In this document: piece by piece, positions 30,701-43,100 of the stretch
How the letters are laid out: the number at the start of each line of letters is the position of its first letter
Position numbering within the stretch: position 1 is the stretch's first letter
DNA from: Zygnema circumcarinatum
Lineage: Eukaryota; Streptophyta; Zygnematophyceae; Zygnematales; Zygnemataceae
NCBI GenBank assembly: GCA_037447605.1
Contig: CM074808.1
Location: 2,760,407 to 2,824,406 of the forward strand
Reading direction: 5' to 3'
Length of the DNA: 64,000 nt
Position numbers and translations under genes: made by a program
The notes under the pieces: model-generated
Databases searched by the model: none
The model's input: the letters and a program-made list of their open reading frames with translations, nothing else
What the model was told of the DNA's origin: nothing

Positions 30701-33226
30701 CGCAGCAGCGCGAGCCACCCCTCCTGAAACAGGCGCGTCAACCAGCTGCAAACCTCGTCCCAGCCCTGGCACGAAATCAAGCAAAACATTGCTCGTCGGA
30801 AGACAATAGATAGTGCTTGAATACTGTTAGAGCAAGAGAGGCAAGTGCACACACAAGCATAAGGAGGAGTGTTCATGTAGTGGGGAAAATATTAGAATAA
30901 GCATTTATAAACCAGCCTCGAAAGGATGGAAAAAACATCCCGGTCGGTGGAGTAAAGTCTGAAAGGCTCAACTTCTTTCAGTCAAGCGACGTGTTGGATG
31001 CAAGAGTTGATAATGTAAATTCCAGCTTTTTAACTTCTTCAACATTCGACAATTTTAGGCTTAATATAGAGGTCATTTATTGGACAGTTCGTTAATCAAT
31101 TCACCAGCTCTTCTCCCAGTTGAAAGAAAAAACAAACTGCTCTTCTTGAAAGAATACAAGTTCGCTCTGAGATAAGAAAGCATGCCCAATTCCTTTCAGA
31201 ACACTTCTGAAAATCAGATACACACTAGTTACAAGCGTGGCATTAGATAGATCAGTCTATGAAAGACGCTACGATAGCAAAAAATCTGCTCTTTATGTAG
31301 GAGAACTCTTTAACTATATTTCACATCATGCAGTTCGATGAAGAAGTGGCCTACCATTCAAGCGTTGATGGAGAGACCGGGCATAACTCGGAGGAACAGT
31401 TGAACATAGCACCACCACAGCATCATTCGCCAGGCCTGTTCTGCATCATGGGTGAATCTTCAGTGACAAATCATACTGCTCTGCAGAGTAAAGAGCTAAT
31501 GAAAGCTGCTTGACTAGATACAGGGAAAAGGAGACCTTTTTTCATTTCAAGATTGCTTATAAAATTAACTTGCAGTTCCTCAACCCGTTTATTCGCAGCT
31601 TTTTTATATCAGCGTTGCATGCTTACAAATAGAATCGAAAGGGCTCCTGTAGGATGGTGATTTAATTCCAAGGATGTGGGCAACGGCCATACATCTTTCC
31701 AAAAAAAAAATCTCTGAATCCGTTTACCACCTAAGTTTCCAACTTAGACCAACACTGTGTGAAAAATGTCTAATCGCATGAGTAATATCTCGTTCGGTAG
31801 TCAAAATGCGACGGGGTGTAGCAGATTCGGCCTCACCAGTAGCCGCTCCATTTGTTCCCCACAAAACGTCATCAGCTTGTTGAAAATTTGTCACCATAAT
31901 GATTAAAGCAGCCGCACCTGGCTTCCAACCCCAGAGTTGACTGCTCAGGACTTCTATTCATGTTTAAGAATGAAAAGCCTTAAGTTGGCAACCTAATGAA
32001 CTGCCAGAATTTGACCCAATGCTTAGTCCCCCAAACACTCAGGGTACTACTCGAGTCTCTAAACTACAACAGAAATAGAAAGGCGAGTTACAAAATGTGC
32101 ATTACTTAAAAAAAACATGAAGTAAACTCTATTTTCATGCCTTGACAAGGGCAATTTTTCAGGATTTTTTTATTCTTATATGCTATCCAAACAACACTCG
32201 TGCACCATCTTTGCATTTTAACTCAAGTTTACAAACGAATGATGATGAAATAGAGTTATTGAGCCTCTACAGAACGACCCTAAAGAAATCTATAAGTTGG
32301 CGACTAAAGAACAGAGAAAATGAAAGTGCAAAATGTGTGCAAATGACACAGCTATTAGTGTACAAGCTGACAATAAACGAATCTTGGCTCCATTCTTATG
32401 ATTCCTTGCTGCTAGTCACGCAGCGGATTTTCAGTGGACTACTACTAACATTGGTTTCTTTCTCTTGCCAATCCGCCACACATTCAGCTGTACTTCACGC
32501 GGGATGCTTTCTTCTAAGTAGTAGCGTCGTGTTACCTTCCGCAGCATGTGCAGGGGAGGTTGAGGATGTAGCACCAGCACTTGCCAGCCGTTCCATAGCG
32601 GGTGCATACACCTGATTCAGCAAAATGGATAATTTCTTGTGACGCTCATTTTGCGCAAAATTTGCAGCTCAGTCAGCAAACGGCAATTCAGCAAGTAACA
32701 TTTCAAAAAAAAACATATACTTTATGTAAATGGACAGGAAAAGATGTTTGGACTTCGTGTGGCTGCTTGAAATAGAGCCTTGGATAACCTTCATGTTTGG
32801 TAAAAGTTTAAAAAATGCCAAATTCTAGAAAAACTCTGATAAGTTTCTCCACTTTTGAAAAAAAAAAATTGCCGCCATACGACGTTGGTCTGTGTGTACA
32901 AGATATTTAACACATTTGAATAGAAAAATGAATTTATGGTGATTGCGAATGACTGTTCTTCCGAGCAGCAAACTTTCCGGTTCAACCAATTCCACTCTTG
33001 AAAATAAAAAACTTGAGTTGGTGCAAAAACTTCTCTCTCAATCGCATAAAAATAGCCCTTCCATATAAAATCACAAAATAAACCTCTTAAAAATCGTCGT
33101 TTCCAAGCTCACATCAAAGACCCGGACGTGAAAGCCGCTGTTAACCAAAACAGCTGCCATTCCACCGCCCATGGCGCCCAGCCCGATGAAAGCAATGTGT
33201 CCCCCGCCATGCTTGGACGAAGCCAT
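13328..33226 (-). CDS. Four-module fusion enzyme: HIBADH-like x2, DUF1537 acid-sugar kinase, class II aldolase
   Basis: Forty-one exons join in phase to a 1,400-residue protein when started at the ATG at 33226. An in-frame ATG at 33298 would add 24 residues, but the chosen one has the better context and sits just before the first Rossmann fold. Order: dehydrogenase 1 (about residues 1-293), dehydrogenase 2 (about 294-615), DUF1537 kinase (about 616-1129), class II aldolase (about 1130-1400), TGA stop. This is the architecture of the plant proteins annotated as ketose-bisphosphate aldolase class-II family (Arabidopsis At1g18270), and the length agrees. By family it should oxidise a hydroxy acid, phosphorylate a four-carbon keto acid sugar and cleave or rearrange the product, probably in the cytosol. 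No transit peptide is evident. That pathway is inferred from bacterial threonate/erythronate operons. All key motifs are intact in every module. It shares an upstream region with RIC1, head-to-head. Confidence 0.92.
16018..21376 (-). other. Module: DUF1537 four-carbon acid-sugar kinase
   Basis: Exons: 21376-21126 (linker, then VLIVLDDDPTGTQTVHG), 20731-20644 (FFILTNSRALP), 20274-20155 (RGDSTLRGHFPQ), 20000-19882 (PFFLQGGRYTISDIHYVADG), 19007-18935, 18672-18553, 18277-18209 (INAASDGDMRVVAAG), 18099-17917 (FLCRTAASFVSA, GSYVPKTSKQ), 17516-17469, 16983-16842 (AGRDTLVLTSR), 16725-16628 (RPRYILAK), 16388-16244 (GGITSSDTATKALGAKRA), 16103-16018. The DDDPTGTQ and RGDSTLRGH substrate-lobe motifs and the C-terminal GGITSSD nucleotide-lobe motif are present. 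DUF1537 proteins in bacteria are ATP-dependent kinases of 3-oxo-tetronates and related acids. Confidence 0.9.
21703..26650 (-). other. Module: HIBADH-like dehydrogenase 2
   Basis: Exons: 26650-26450 (Rossmann), 25644-25569, 24960-24880, 24394-24314 (SVVVLCSTVSPDF), 24038-23962 (DAPVSGGVARAAAGSLT), 23816-23762 (IMASGSNDAFARA), 23544-23496, 22934-22797 (SVKMVNQLLAGVH), 22465-22384, 22093-22015, 21749-21703 (GREDDAAVVK). After the Rossmann exon, the ten exon lengths (76, 81, 81, 77, 55, 49, 138, 82, 79, 47) and phases are the same as in dehydrogenase 1. Both copies keep the cofactor loop and the catalytic lysine. Confidence 0.88.
22589..23056 (-). repeat. Near-identical duplicated block, copy 2 (dehydrogenase 2 exon and introns)
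   Basis: Covers exon 22934-22797 plus ~120 bp of 5' and ~200 bp of 3' intron. From about 22721 to 23015 it matches 28606-28900 base for base as far as I can see by eye. The ends differ at a few sites. A ~70-bp direct repeat (starts 22650 and 22721) is present here only once in the other copy. Confidence 0.9.
28542..28939 (-). repeat. Near-identical duplicated block, copy 1 (dehydrogenase 1 exon and introns)
   Basis: Counterpart of 22589-23056, 5.88 kb away, containing exon 28817-28680. Intron sequence is as conserved as the exon, while the other paired exons of the two modules are clearly diverged. Confidence 0.9.
29660..29690. repeat. A/G-rich tract with poly-G run
   Basis: Intronic run of 14 or more G with flanking A-rich sequence. 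Another G run lies at 13518-13529 and one at 13610-13620, also inside or beside introns of this gene. Confidence 0.7.
29930..29964. repeat. GATGA/GAT microsatellite
   Basis: Intronic run of ATGAG and GAT units within the dehydrogenase 1 part of the fusion gene. Confidence 0.75.
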
Positions 33227-34135
33227 CCCGGCACTCTCTCGTCCAGATATATGAGCGCTGCGCCTTACAAGCTCCTCCCTGCAAGCTCCTTCAGTCATAT
33301 ATGGCGACGCCTCTGCAGGCTGCTGGTAGCCCCCCTACTAGCCTCCCTGCAACAGTTGGCACTTTGGGGCCCTCCTCAAGTGGTTGAACGCCATTACGCA
33401 GTTCCGTCCGCCGCTGCTTCGGTTACCGCACGGCGGAACTGTGTCTATGTCCCGATCCATGACAGGTCGTCCGTGGAAGCAGCTGCTTACGTGACAGCCT
33501 GAGATTGGCTGCGATTTTCAACGGCACCCTCCAACCGAAACCCCTGTAAACCAGCAAAAAGTCAGAGCCGGTCGGCGGCTTGGACGGGAGAGTCAACGCT
33601 AGCGACAAACGCGTGGTGACGGAAAACGGACACGTCAACGTTTTCCGTCGTCTTTTTCGGTTTTCTGGCGGTACGGTACGGTACGGTACCGTCCTGTACG
33701 TTCTCCGAACCTCTCCACTATAACTTCAAACCTGCGATCGCAGATGCCGAACCCATCCGACGTCTCCGAGCCTCTGCCTAACCACCGTCCCCCCGGCGGG
33801 GGGCTGCAGTTTCGACTCAGCTTCTGACCCAAAGCTGCCTTAGTTTTTCGGTTTTACGGTCTCCGTACGAGGTGGCTGGCGGGAGGCGCCCTCCCCTCTG
33901 TTCGTTCGTTCGAACAGAGGTGCAGGAGAGGGGCTGATCGTTTCGCTGCCCTGCCCTGCCCTGCCCTGCTCTGCCCTTCACTGCTGAGCTCCGCCCGCGC
34001 TCCGAGCTCCGCGCTGCTGCGCGCCACTGCGTCGCCGGGGCCCGGACGGGGGGGGGGCTTGCGGGAGGCCCGGAGAGCTTGCAATGTCTGCTTGAGACGC
34101 GGCTGAGGTCGCGCTCAATACGCGCAAGGCATAAC
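33227..34135. promoter_or_regulatory. Shared head-to-head promoter region of the fusion gene and RIC1
   Basis: About 0.9 kb separates the divergent start codons. It contains a palindromic GTACG array (33671-33700), a CCCTG pentanucleotide array (33946-33976), and GC-rich leader sequence before RIC1. No clear TATA box was identified. Open frames on the minus strand (33817-34160) are low-complexity chance frames. Confidence 0.5.
33946..33976. repeat. CCCTG pentanucleotide repeat
   Basis: About five tandem CCCTG units with one variant, in the probable leader of RIC1. Confidence 0.75.
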
Positions 34136-37100
34136 ATGTATATTGCCTATGGCTGGCCAAAGCTCTTGAGAGTGATTGAAGGCGGGGAGAAGGAGGCCAT
34201 TGTTCATGTCAGTGTGGGAGGCAGCTTGCTCGTTGTTGTGTCGTCAACCTACGTGCAGATTTGGACTGCTTCACAGGTAAGCAGCAAGCTGGCTGGAGGC
34301 TTGCTTTTGCGGTAGGACTACCTTTTCTTGTATCTGGAACAGTGCTTGTCTGTCGTGTGGGGCTGGAGCTTACGAGGATACTTGTGGGGTTGCCAAACGC
34401 GATGCTTTCTCGTGCCATTGCCATGCAAGTTCTGAGAGGCGTGCAAAATTAGGGTTCCATGCCAGCTGTTGCCATGTTCATTATCTATAGTATGCCCTGG
34501 TAAAGAATATTCGCCATAAGTGGTATGTGCAGCATCGAATTAGGGTTGGAGAGTACGAACGGGATATCAAATCGCTAATCGCAGACGGAGCTAACGTACA
34601 AGCCCTTTGGAATGCTCACATTGAAACTTTAGCTGTTCTGGTAAGTTGACCGCCAGAACCTATTCAGATAGTCCTTTCAGAAAGAGATAGCCATGCAATT
34701 GTAATGACTGTGCCCCACTTGAACTTAGCAGGGTGCATTTGATGTTTGCAAGGGGCTTTGCCGCGTCATGAGCGATCTGCTGTGGCATGCTTGAAAGCTG
34801 GATCAAAATATAAGGGTTTACAATGGATGCATTCAATTCACTGTCTCCGGCCTCCATTAAATGCAACCATGTACGCTGATAGTCGAGTTTTGGGAGCAAC
34901 TTATCCAATTAGAGCAGTAGTTTTGCTTCTTTTGTTGTAAGGACGATGGCGCTTATTACGATGGATTTGCACTTGCAGACTGCGGGGAATGTCGTTCACT
35001 TTTATGATGTCAACACAACAGACCAGCGATTACGGCTTGTTGGCCAGGATTCTCCAAGTTTGCCATTCGTGAGAGTGAAATTCAGAAACAGTACCAATAT
35101 TCCTCTTTTTGGTGATGGTATCGTGATGTAAGTTTGAATGTCCCACTTGAAGGACCTATCTGGATGATGTTTGAGGCCACGTCTTTCCAAAGCCTCGCCA
35201 GATCGTATCCTTTCTTTTGAGAATCCAGTGCGGGGATATTTTGTCAAACTGTCATAGGGAGGGTGAGACAAAGACGAGGAGAGTGGTCGAGGCGGGGAGA
35301 AGAGCGGAAAACAATGGAGGAGAGAGAAAAGTTAGGGTAAAAGGAGGAATGAGAGGAGAGGTCAGAGATGTGGGACGGGGGTATGGGCGGGGAATAGCTT
35401 ATCCAATAACTTATGCAACACTTGGAAGTTATTGCAGTCGGTTCCTTGCAGCACTGTTGAGCTGTCCTCCAACTTTGCACATTATCATAACGTCTTTGCA
35501 ATCCTGAGGAGGTTTTGCATTTATGAGGAGGTTGGTGGGATTGGTGGATTCGGTGCTTGCAGTCATGGATTTGCTGCTGACGATGACAACATCCTCTTAG
35601 GTCTCTCTAATGGACGTCTTCACCTCGTTTCATGGCGAGGCCAGGTATGGACTTTCCGAGTTCAAAGGAAGGCGAAAAATGGTATAATGATGCATACAGA
35701 ACTAGAATCGTGTATACTTCGACTTGCTGAAAGTATGATTCGGCTGTTGCTCAGCAATTGCGAACCTCTACGATAAAAGTGAAGAACATAACAATCAGTT
35801 TTGAGAGGTTATGGATCGTGGAATTTTCTGGTCGCTTGCTTCTACTTTCACTTTAGCTGACCACCTAGAGTTCCTTTGTGCAGCTTCGCGGGACAGCAGA
35901 CTCCTGGAGGCAAAATACGAAAGGAGTCCTGGGGCCCATGTATTTGCCAGAGGCCAATGGGTTCCCAAGCACTCCCATCTCGCCTGCCCTTGCTGTCATT
36001 CCTACCTTCCCAACAACCGCAAGCAATGGGCGTAGTGGGGATTTTGGTGCAGCACAATTGGAATATTCAGAATCATTGGGTTTGCTGGTAGTTGTGCTTC
36101 TTGATGGGCGTGTGCTTCTCTGCTCAAATGCGGAAAAGGGCTTGAGACCAGTTGAAGACATCACTCCAGAAAAGTGGGTGGGAGTGGTGGATGCTGTCTG
36201 TGCTTCAATCGGCAACAAGCAGCATTTTTTGGCGGTGGGGACCAAGAGGGGAACAGTGGAGCTGTTCAATCTTGCAGAAAATGCCGCACATGTTATGACC
36301 ATTTCGTTGGTGGACTGGGGGTAAGCAAGAATGACCTTCGTGGTGCTGAAACACAATGGTTTTGCCATAGTCAGCAAGGCCTCATTCTCATTAAGGAAGT
36401 TTGTGTAGCTGCATCTTTCTTGATGTCTTTCATCTTTCTTGGCTCGTAGTATAAAGCCTTTCGACAAGCAGATTGTGGCTTTGCCACAGTTCGTTCCCGA
36501 TTCTCTCACCCCCTTATGTAATGGAGCTGGAGCCAGTGCGCTAGCCAAGGAACCTGAGATCGCATTAGATGTTGAATTTCTGGCAGATGAGTGCGGTGAT
36601 GATGGATTACAGGGTTTTGGGCATGGGGCAGCTACTCCTTGGAGGACACAGGCCAAGTGAGCTGCATCGCGTGGTCTCCGGATAACTGGGCATTTGCAGT
36701 GGGTTGGAAAGAAAGAGGCTTAGCAGTTTGGTCGGTGTCAGGCTGCCGCCTTATGTGCACAATACGGCAGGGCAGCTTAAGTCACCACAGTATGCAGTCT
36801 CCATCTATGAAGCAGAGCAGTTTGCTGCTAAAGAATTCAGAGCCCATGGCATGTGGAGTAGCTACACTAGCTTGGGGTGAACATGGATATCAGTTGTTTG
36901 CAGCAGAGCAGGGGAACGCCTCCAATCTAGTACAGTTTTCTTTCGCCAGGGGCTGCATGAACAAGGCTGTGGCAGGGAGTGCCAATTTGTGGCAACTTAT
37001 GCTAGCAGAAGATCGCATACTCTTGATTCAGAGCGATGAAGAAGACGAGTTGAAACTGCAGCACCTGGTTATTCCGGTGAGTGTGGGTTAATTCTAAATA

Positions 37101-40100
37101 TGAAGGAGAGCAATTTTCGGATACCTTGTTTGAAATGATTTGTTGCACTGGAGAGAAAGGTAGACAGTCATTCAAACGCACCTCGTTGTGCAACCGGAAC
37201 GCAACCCTTTGAAATACCTTCTGTCAATGAAGTTAAGCTAATCAATTTTCTCAGAGGGTCGCCTTTCCCGCCTTCAACGCGCCCTTTGTCATTGAACTGC
37301 TTAAAAGTTCCAGTTCTGGGTCACTGAGATGTTAGTGCTTGTTGATGAGGGCTGGGCACATGCATGCAGCAAACGTATATGGCCATGAACTGGCCAGTGA
37401 TGTATGTCACTGCGAACGATGACGGTTCATACTTAGCGATCGCGGGCAGGAGAGGCGTGATATTGTATAATTTAAAGTCAAAAAAATGGCGCGTATTTGG
37501 AGATGTGATGCAAGAAAGGGCTGTCGAGTGCACTGGACTTTTGTGGCTTGGGAAGATTGTGGTCGTATGCTGCCATCGGGAAACAACCAACTCGTAAGTT
37601 GCACATCCCTCCATTTCGGTTGATATAATATCTTATGGTACTTTTTGAAATGTAGCAGTTTGCAGGATGGGTAACTGAGATGATGTTTTGCTTAAGACCT
37701 TCCACCAGAAGTATGCGTGCTTGGCTTATAGCTCACTTTGAGACGGATCTTGCAGGGTCGTCTTCTGCCTCTACAAGTTCTCCTTGCTTGAGCCATGATT
37801 CATGAGCTTACTGAGTTTTGTGTCTGTTATGTTTACTTTTACATGGTGTATTTCATAGCACGTATTCCACTGGAACATGTATCACTTTTATTTTCTCAAT
37901 TGAGCAAGGAGCGTGATTTCACAATTGTTGGAGAAATTCCACAGGCACAAACTTTTCCAAGTTTGCTTGTTCTAAGTGGGCTCTCCAGTTAACAAGTTTT
38001 CAGCGTTGCTGCCAAGTCCAGGCCAAGTTGCACTGAAGAATAAAGACCTTAATCCATTTGGGCCCAACAGATCTGATGTGTGTAAATCTGTGTCGGTCGA
38101 TGTATGGACTGGGTCCCATAAGAACAAGGAACCAGGACATTTTGACATCTTGTTCGGGAAGGTTGCTTTCGACTTCTTCCATTTTGAATTTATGGGACAT
38201 TCTCTCGCATTTGGAAAACAGAATTGGTGGCAATGAAATTGGTGGGAAGTGAAAGGGTAGGGGGGTAAGGCTTCAGTTTATTGCTGAATGCAATTTCAAT
38301 TGAAAATTGATGACTTATCTGGTTGTTGTATCCCTCCTCCTTGCCGTCCTTCACTCCTATTTCTCAGATATGAACTCAGTCTCTATCCACGCTACCATCT
38401 TGACGAATCCTCCTTGCTCTATCGACAACTGCTCCCTGCGAAGCCATTGGCATTGGATTCCTGGCAGGATTACATCCTTGTTGCCACGCCTCCATTCGAA
38501 GTTCGTGTGTTCCATTTGACTATTGATGGGGAGCTTTCACCACTGAAGCATCCTACTGTGCAGGTACAGATGCTTGGTTGATCTCTTCATCCACCGTTGA
38601 GCAGAATGCTTAGAAGGTTCTTTGGCTTTCCTGTTACCTTCTTATCTTTTCAAATGTTAGTGTTGGCTGGTTTCCAACCGGCGAAGGGTGATTTCGAGAA
38701 GAAACTATAGTTTGCTTTATTTGATTTCTGGACAGTTGCACACTGTTCGAGAGCTTTCAATAATGAGTGCACGGAGGCCAGTCGTCTCCATGAGGTTTGT
38801 GCCCAAGTCCGGAGAGGAGGAATGGGATGCTTCTCGACAACCGGGTTTGACCCGCGCAGGGGCTTCAACAGATGCATTGCAGAGGCAGCCCACCAGGTAG
38901 GCCACCTTCCACTTTTGTAACCTGGGAGATTGACACCGTTTCAGCATCTATGGTGCCCTATATCACTACATAGCCATCCTCATTTAAAGAATTTGGACAT
39001 TTTTTTGGGAGCGTAGCAATCGACCCTCTGAATTCCTAGATCTATGCTCCCTTTATTGTCGGAATATTGTGTGGTTTTTTCCTATCCTTTACTTCACGGG
39101 ACATTGAATCGATAACTTGTCTTATTGGCGTGTCACAGGTGTATGATTCTTAGAACAGACGGGAACTTATCATTGCTAGACCTGGACAGTGGAAGTGAAC
39201 GACCGTTAGTTTCAGAGGTAGAGCATTTTTGGCTCACACAGGGGAGGCCAAAGGAGGAAGCAGCTCTAATAGAGGAGGTCCCATGGTGGGCTTATGGACA
39301 TCGAGGCATGCAGGTAGGCTTGCCGTGTCTCTGCCTGTGGCAGTTTTATCAATCATTGAAGTTCTCGTCGCTGTTCGTTGGATGACTTGCTAACTCGTCG
39401 TGAATTAGTCATGTCGGCATCATTTCGAAGAGCTCCCACACACTTCTTTCCACGTGTCATAGAAAGACGGCAAAAAATTAGTTTCCAGTTATGATGTGAC
39501 GTTAGAAGTATGCCCTAGTATTCCAAACACATTATGCAAATTTGGGGAATCAGGAACGTAAGTCATGTGATGGGACATTCCTTATCGTCCAAGTACTCGT
39601 TTTTTTTTTTTGTAAAAAAATTAACGATTGATCTTATTGTTGAATTGAAAGAATGCTTGTACTTTCCGAGGTCTGTGCTTCTACTGTTCTCTGATTCTGC
39701 GGTTGGTTATAAAACCATTCGTAAAGAATGAACACGGAATGCTTTGAACTGTATGGCCAGAGATTTTGGCCATAAGGGGGCATTCATATGTTAAGAAACT
39801 GCTGGAGAGAATTGGTGGGAACACAGGTCTGGTATCCTTCACAGCAAACTGATGTCTCTACGCCATCAGCTGATCCTCAGCAGGTTGGCCTTTCCTTACT
39901 TTCCTCCTGGACTCTTACTGGCTGGACATCGGTAGGCTTGGGCAAAGCAATAAGATTAAATGATGATGACTCCAAAATTATTGTCACTCAATTTTGGACT
40001 TTGACCATTGCTGGTGCTTTACCTTGAACTCTTTTGACATTAAAGAAGGTGTATTTGGTAGCCGATAGTATTTCGACGCGTACTAGTTGTGAATTCTGGC

Positions 40101-43100
40101 CGTGAGAGGCTGGGGATTCGCCAATGGAAAGAAGGACTCTGTCGATTTGACTGAATTTCTAATCCCGGTGTTTCATATTTTTTGAGGTAGGTTTCTTTTG
40201 GTGGAGATGTGTCGAAGCATGTGTGTGTGGGAGCATGTGTGTGTTCCCCCTCTTGAATGATCGGGGCTGACTGTCCTCGCGTGCTGGTTGACTCTTGAGC
40301 AGCTTGACCCTGAGCTCGATTTCGATCGTGAAGTTTACCCATTAGGAGTATCTCCAGCTGCTGGAGTCATTGTAGGAATATCGCAAAGGCTCTCTATTTC
40401 CCTCTGTTCCGATTTACCATGCTTCGAGCCTACTCCACAGGCTCAGCCTATTCTACCGTGCCTTCTACGACACCTCCTGCAGGTAAGTCGGCTATTTGGT
40501 CAAAGCCATACTTGACGGCTGATTAGGTGCACAGAGGGTTGCGTCATCACATCGCATTTGAAGGCGTTTATGTAGCTTAATTGCTAGAACGAATTCTGTG
40601 AATAAATAATCCTCATTGGAGTAGCTGCTGAACCTTGGGAGAGTCTTTTTGAATAGTTTCAATAACAGCGATGGCTGAGAGTGTATGTAGTGAACTTGAC
40701 TTGGGAGCGAAAGTGAATTTGAGTGCCTGTATTTTACAGTGACCTCCACAGCGTCGTCAGGCAATAAGCAAGTGATATATTTGACTTACGCTGCTTACCA
40801 TAAAATCGTGATGCGACAAATTTTCACATGTGATTTCTGTCTGGTTTCATGACAGAGAAACAAATTAGAGGAAGCAGTGAAGTTAGCAGGATTGTCAGCA
40901 AGTCGGCCGCACTTTTCACATTCTCTTGAATGGTTGCTCTTCACCGTCTTCGATGCGGAGATGGCTAGGTGAGACTCCCTTTCCAAATTTCCTGTTACTT
41001 GAGACACTGAAAAGAGCTGTGGGAGCAATATTGTAATGACACTTGACTCTACTTAAACAGGCTTCGTTTATTCACCAACACAAGTAATGGAGGTACTAGA
41101 CTATATTTGCAATTGCTTGTACCCAGACTGCAGTATTGAGACGAGCTTATGTCTCTCCAATTCTGAGTAGGTTGAAAAGCTTGGGTTGCGACGTTAGAAA
41201 GCTTAAATCTCTGCCTCCTTCTACGCTTCATTTGTTCAGAACTTGAGTTATGCTCAAATGTTTCCCCATTACATGAATATAGAGACTCTTCCCTTTTGCG
41301 TGTAGAAGTATTCACATTGAATCCTAAAGCGAGCGCGTTTGTTCTGCTGCATTTTTTTTTTTTACAGCTCACATGGTAAAAGGAGACCAAAGGAAACGTC
41401 GGGATCCTCAATGCTTGATAAAGCATGTGAACTAGTTAGACATTTTTCGGAGTATCTTGATGTGGTCGTCAGCGTCGCACGCAAAACTGACAGCCGACAT
41501 TGGGCAGAATTATTTGCTGCAGCAGGCGTTTCCTCACAGTAAGAGCTTTCTCCTTTCCTTGAGGCTTGTTGAGGTCCTCCTCTTGTAAGGCTTACTAGAA
41601 AGAGTCTGTTGCCAATCTTTTGTGGTTTCTTTCTCGTCTCGACCATTGATCTTGATTGCTTTGGTGTGCTTATGATGTGAGATGCTTTTTGGAACTTGTC
41701 TGTGAATGGAGACAAAATTGTTGTTAAGGACTTCGTTATACGCCTCTGAATACTCGGAGCTTGACCATATTGCAGGCTTTTTGAAGAGTGCTTTGATCGA
41801 AAGCAGTATCGAACAGCTACTTGCTATATTTTGGTGAGTTTCCGTCAGTCGGGGGACACGCTGAATTTAGTTTAACATTCGATGGTTTTTGCATGTTTGA
41901 AAAGAATTTTCAACCCCCTCTGCTGATGTAATTGCAGTGCTTTGATATTTGTAGTAACCAAACAAGTTAATGAAAGCCAAAATCCATCTGTATTACATTC
42001 TTAACGTTGCTTGTTAGGTTGGGAATTGTGGTGAAAATTGGTGGAAACCTCAATGGGTTGGCTACATTTAGCCTTCCTGAAAGATGGCGGGAGGTGATGG
42101 TTGGTTGTGGGTTTAGTTAAAGTATAGAATCTTTTGTTATTGTATAGAAATAATTCCTACCTACTTGCGGGAAATAGACCACCATATAATGAAGGATGTC
42201 TATGAATATAGGAGGGGCTCAGCAGTGTCGAAAGTTAAATATGTCCGATGAACAGGTCTTCTGTTGTTGAAGGAGGTTTCACATACATACGGGAAGTATG
42301 GGGAGATAGAGATTAGTGTTGATGCCCTGACGGGATATCCCCTTATCTAAGCGTAAAAGTCACAAGTTGTTCCTCCCTTCCCGCCTCGTCCTTCTCACAC
42401 AGACATCATTGCCGCCTTATATGTACAGGTAATTGACAAGTTGGAGGGCCCCACTGTGGGGCAGCAAAATGCGCTGCGACTGTTGCAGGTGACAAATCCC
42501 TTTCACCTCCTGCAATTGTACAAACCTTAGGCTTCAGATTTTTTTAAAACGTTCAGAAAGTGCGATGGAAGTAGTGTATCTTGTCAACACACCCCTTGTG
42601 AGTTTCCGTATATAACTGTGGCTGAAATCAAAACTGTTTGTTTCAGGCAACTCTTCAAGTGAAACTGTACGAGTTGGCAGGGGAGCTGGTGAGTCATCGG
42701 TTGCCCAGTTACTTTAGATAGTGCTGCATATTAATTATCACAACCTGGCTGCTTTTCTCCCAAAGAAACTTTCAAGATATGTTATGAAGAGGTGGTATAG
42801 GTTGCCATGAGTACGGAAAGTCAGCTCAGCCAACTGCAATTAAAGCATTTCATTGTTATTGTTTTATTCCAAGGTCGTCTGGAGAGAGAGGGAGTGAGAG
42901 AGAGGGAGTCAAAGGCCTTTCAACCCCGCCTTTTATCTCTGAAGAGCTCCATACATCAATAAAGATAGCTTTAATTATGTTCATGTGATTAAGAAGCTTT
43001 GACTGATCCTATTAGCGAGGTGGGATAAAGAGCTTGGCCCTGTTGCTGTGGTGGTTCGGTTTTGCAGGTGAGGTTTCTCGTGAGGTCAGGTCGAGAGTTC

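Larger units (their letters stand above)
26450..33226 (-). other. Module: HIBADH-like dehydrogenase 1, plus the exon linking to dehydrogenase 2
   Basis: Exons: 33226-33113 (Rossmann HIAFIGLGAMGGGMA), 32611-32536, 31917-31837, 31435-31355 (VVVLCSTVPPSY), 30765-30689 (substrate loop DAPVSGGVARAAAGSLT), 30331-30277 (IMASGSTEALDRA), 29846-29798, 28817-28680 (catalytic lysine SVKMVNQLLAGVH), 28064-27983, 27545-27467, 26974-26928 (GREDDAAVVK). Exon 26650-26450 then carries an acidic/alanine linker (SPVEDSPAEKALAEAAQ) and the second Rossmann motif VGFIGLGAMGSGMA. The dinucleotide motif, SGG loop and Lys/Asn pair are all present, so the module should be catalytic. Confidence 0.88.

Noticed and set aside
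36440-36631. Open frame between RIC1 exons (IKPFDKQIVALPQF)
   Set aside because: The acceptor at 36631/36632 restores DWGYSLEDTGQVSCIAW, the family sequence. The open stretch is intronic.
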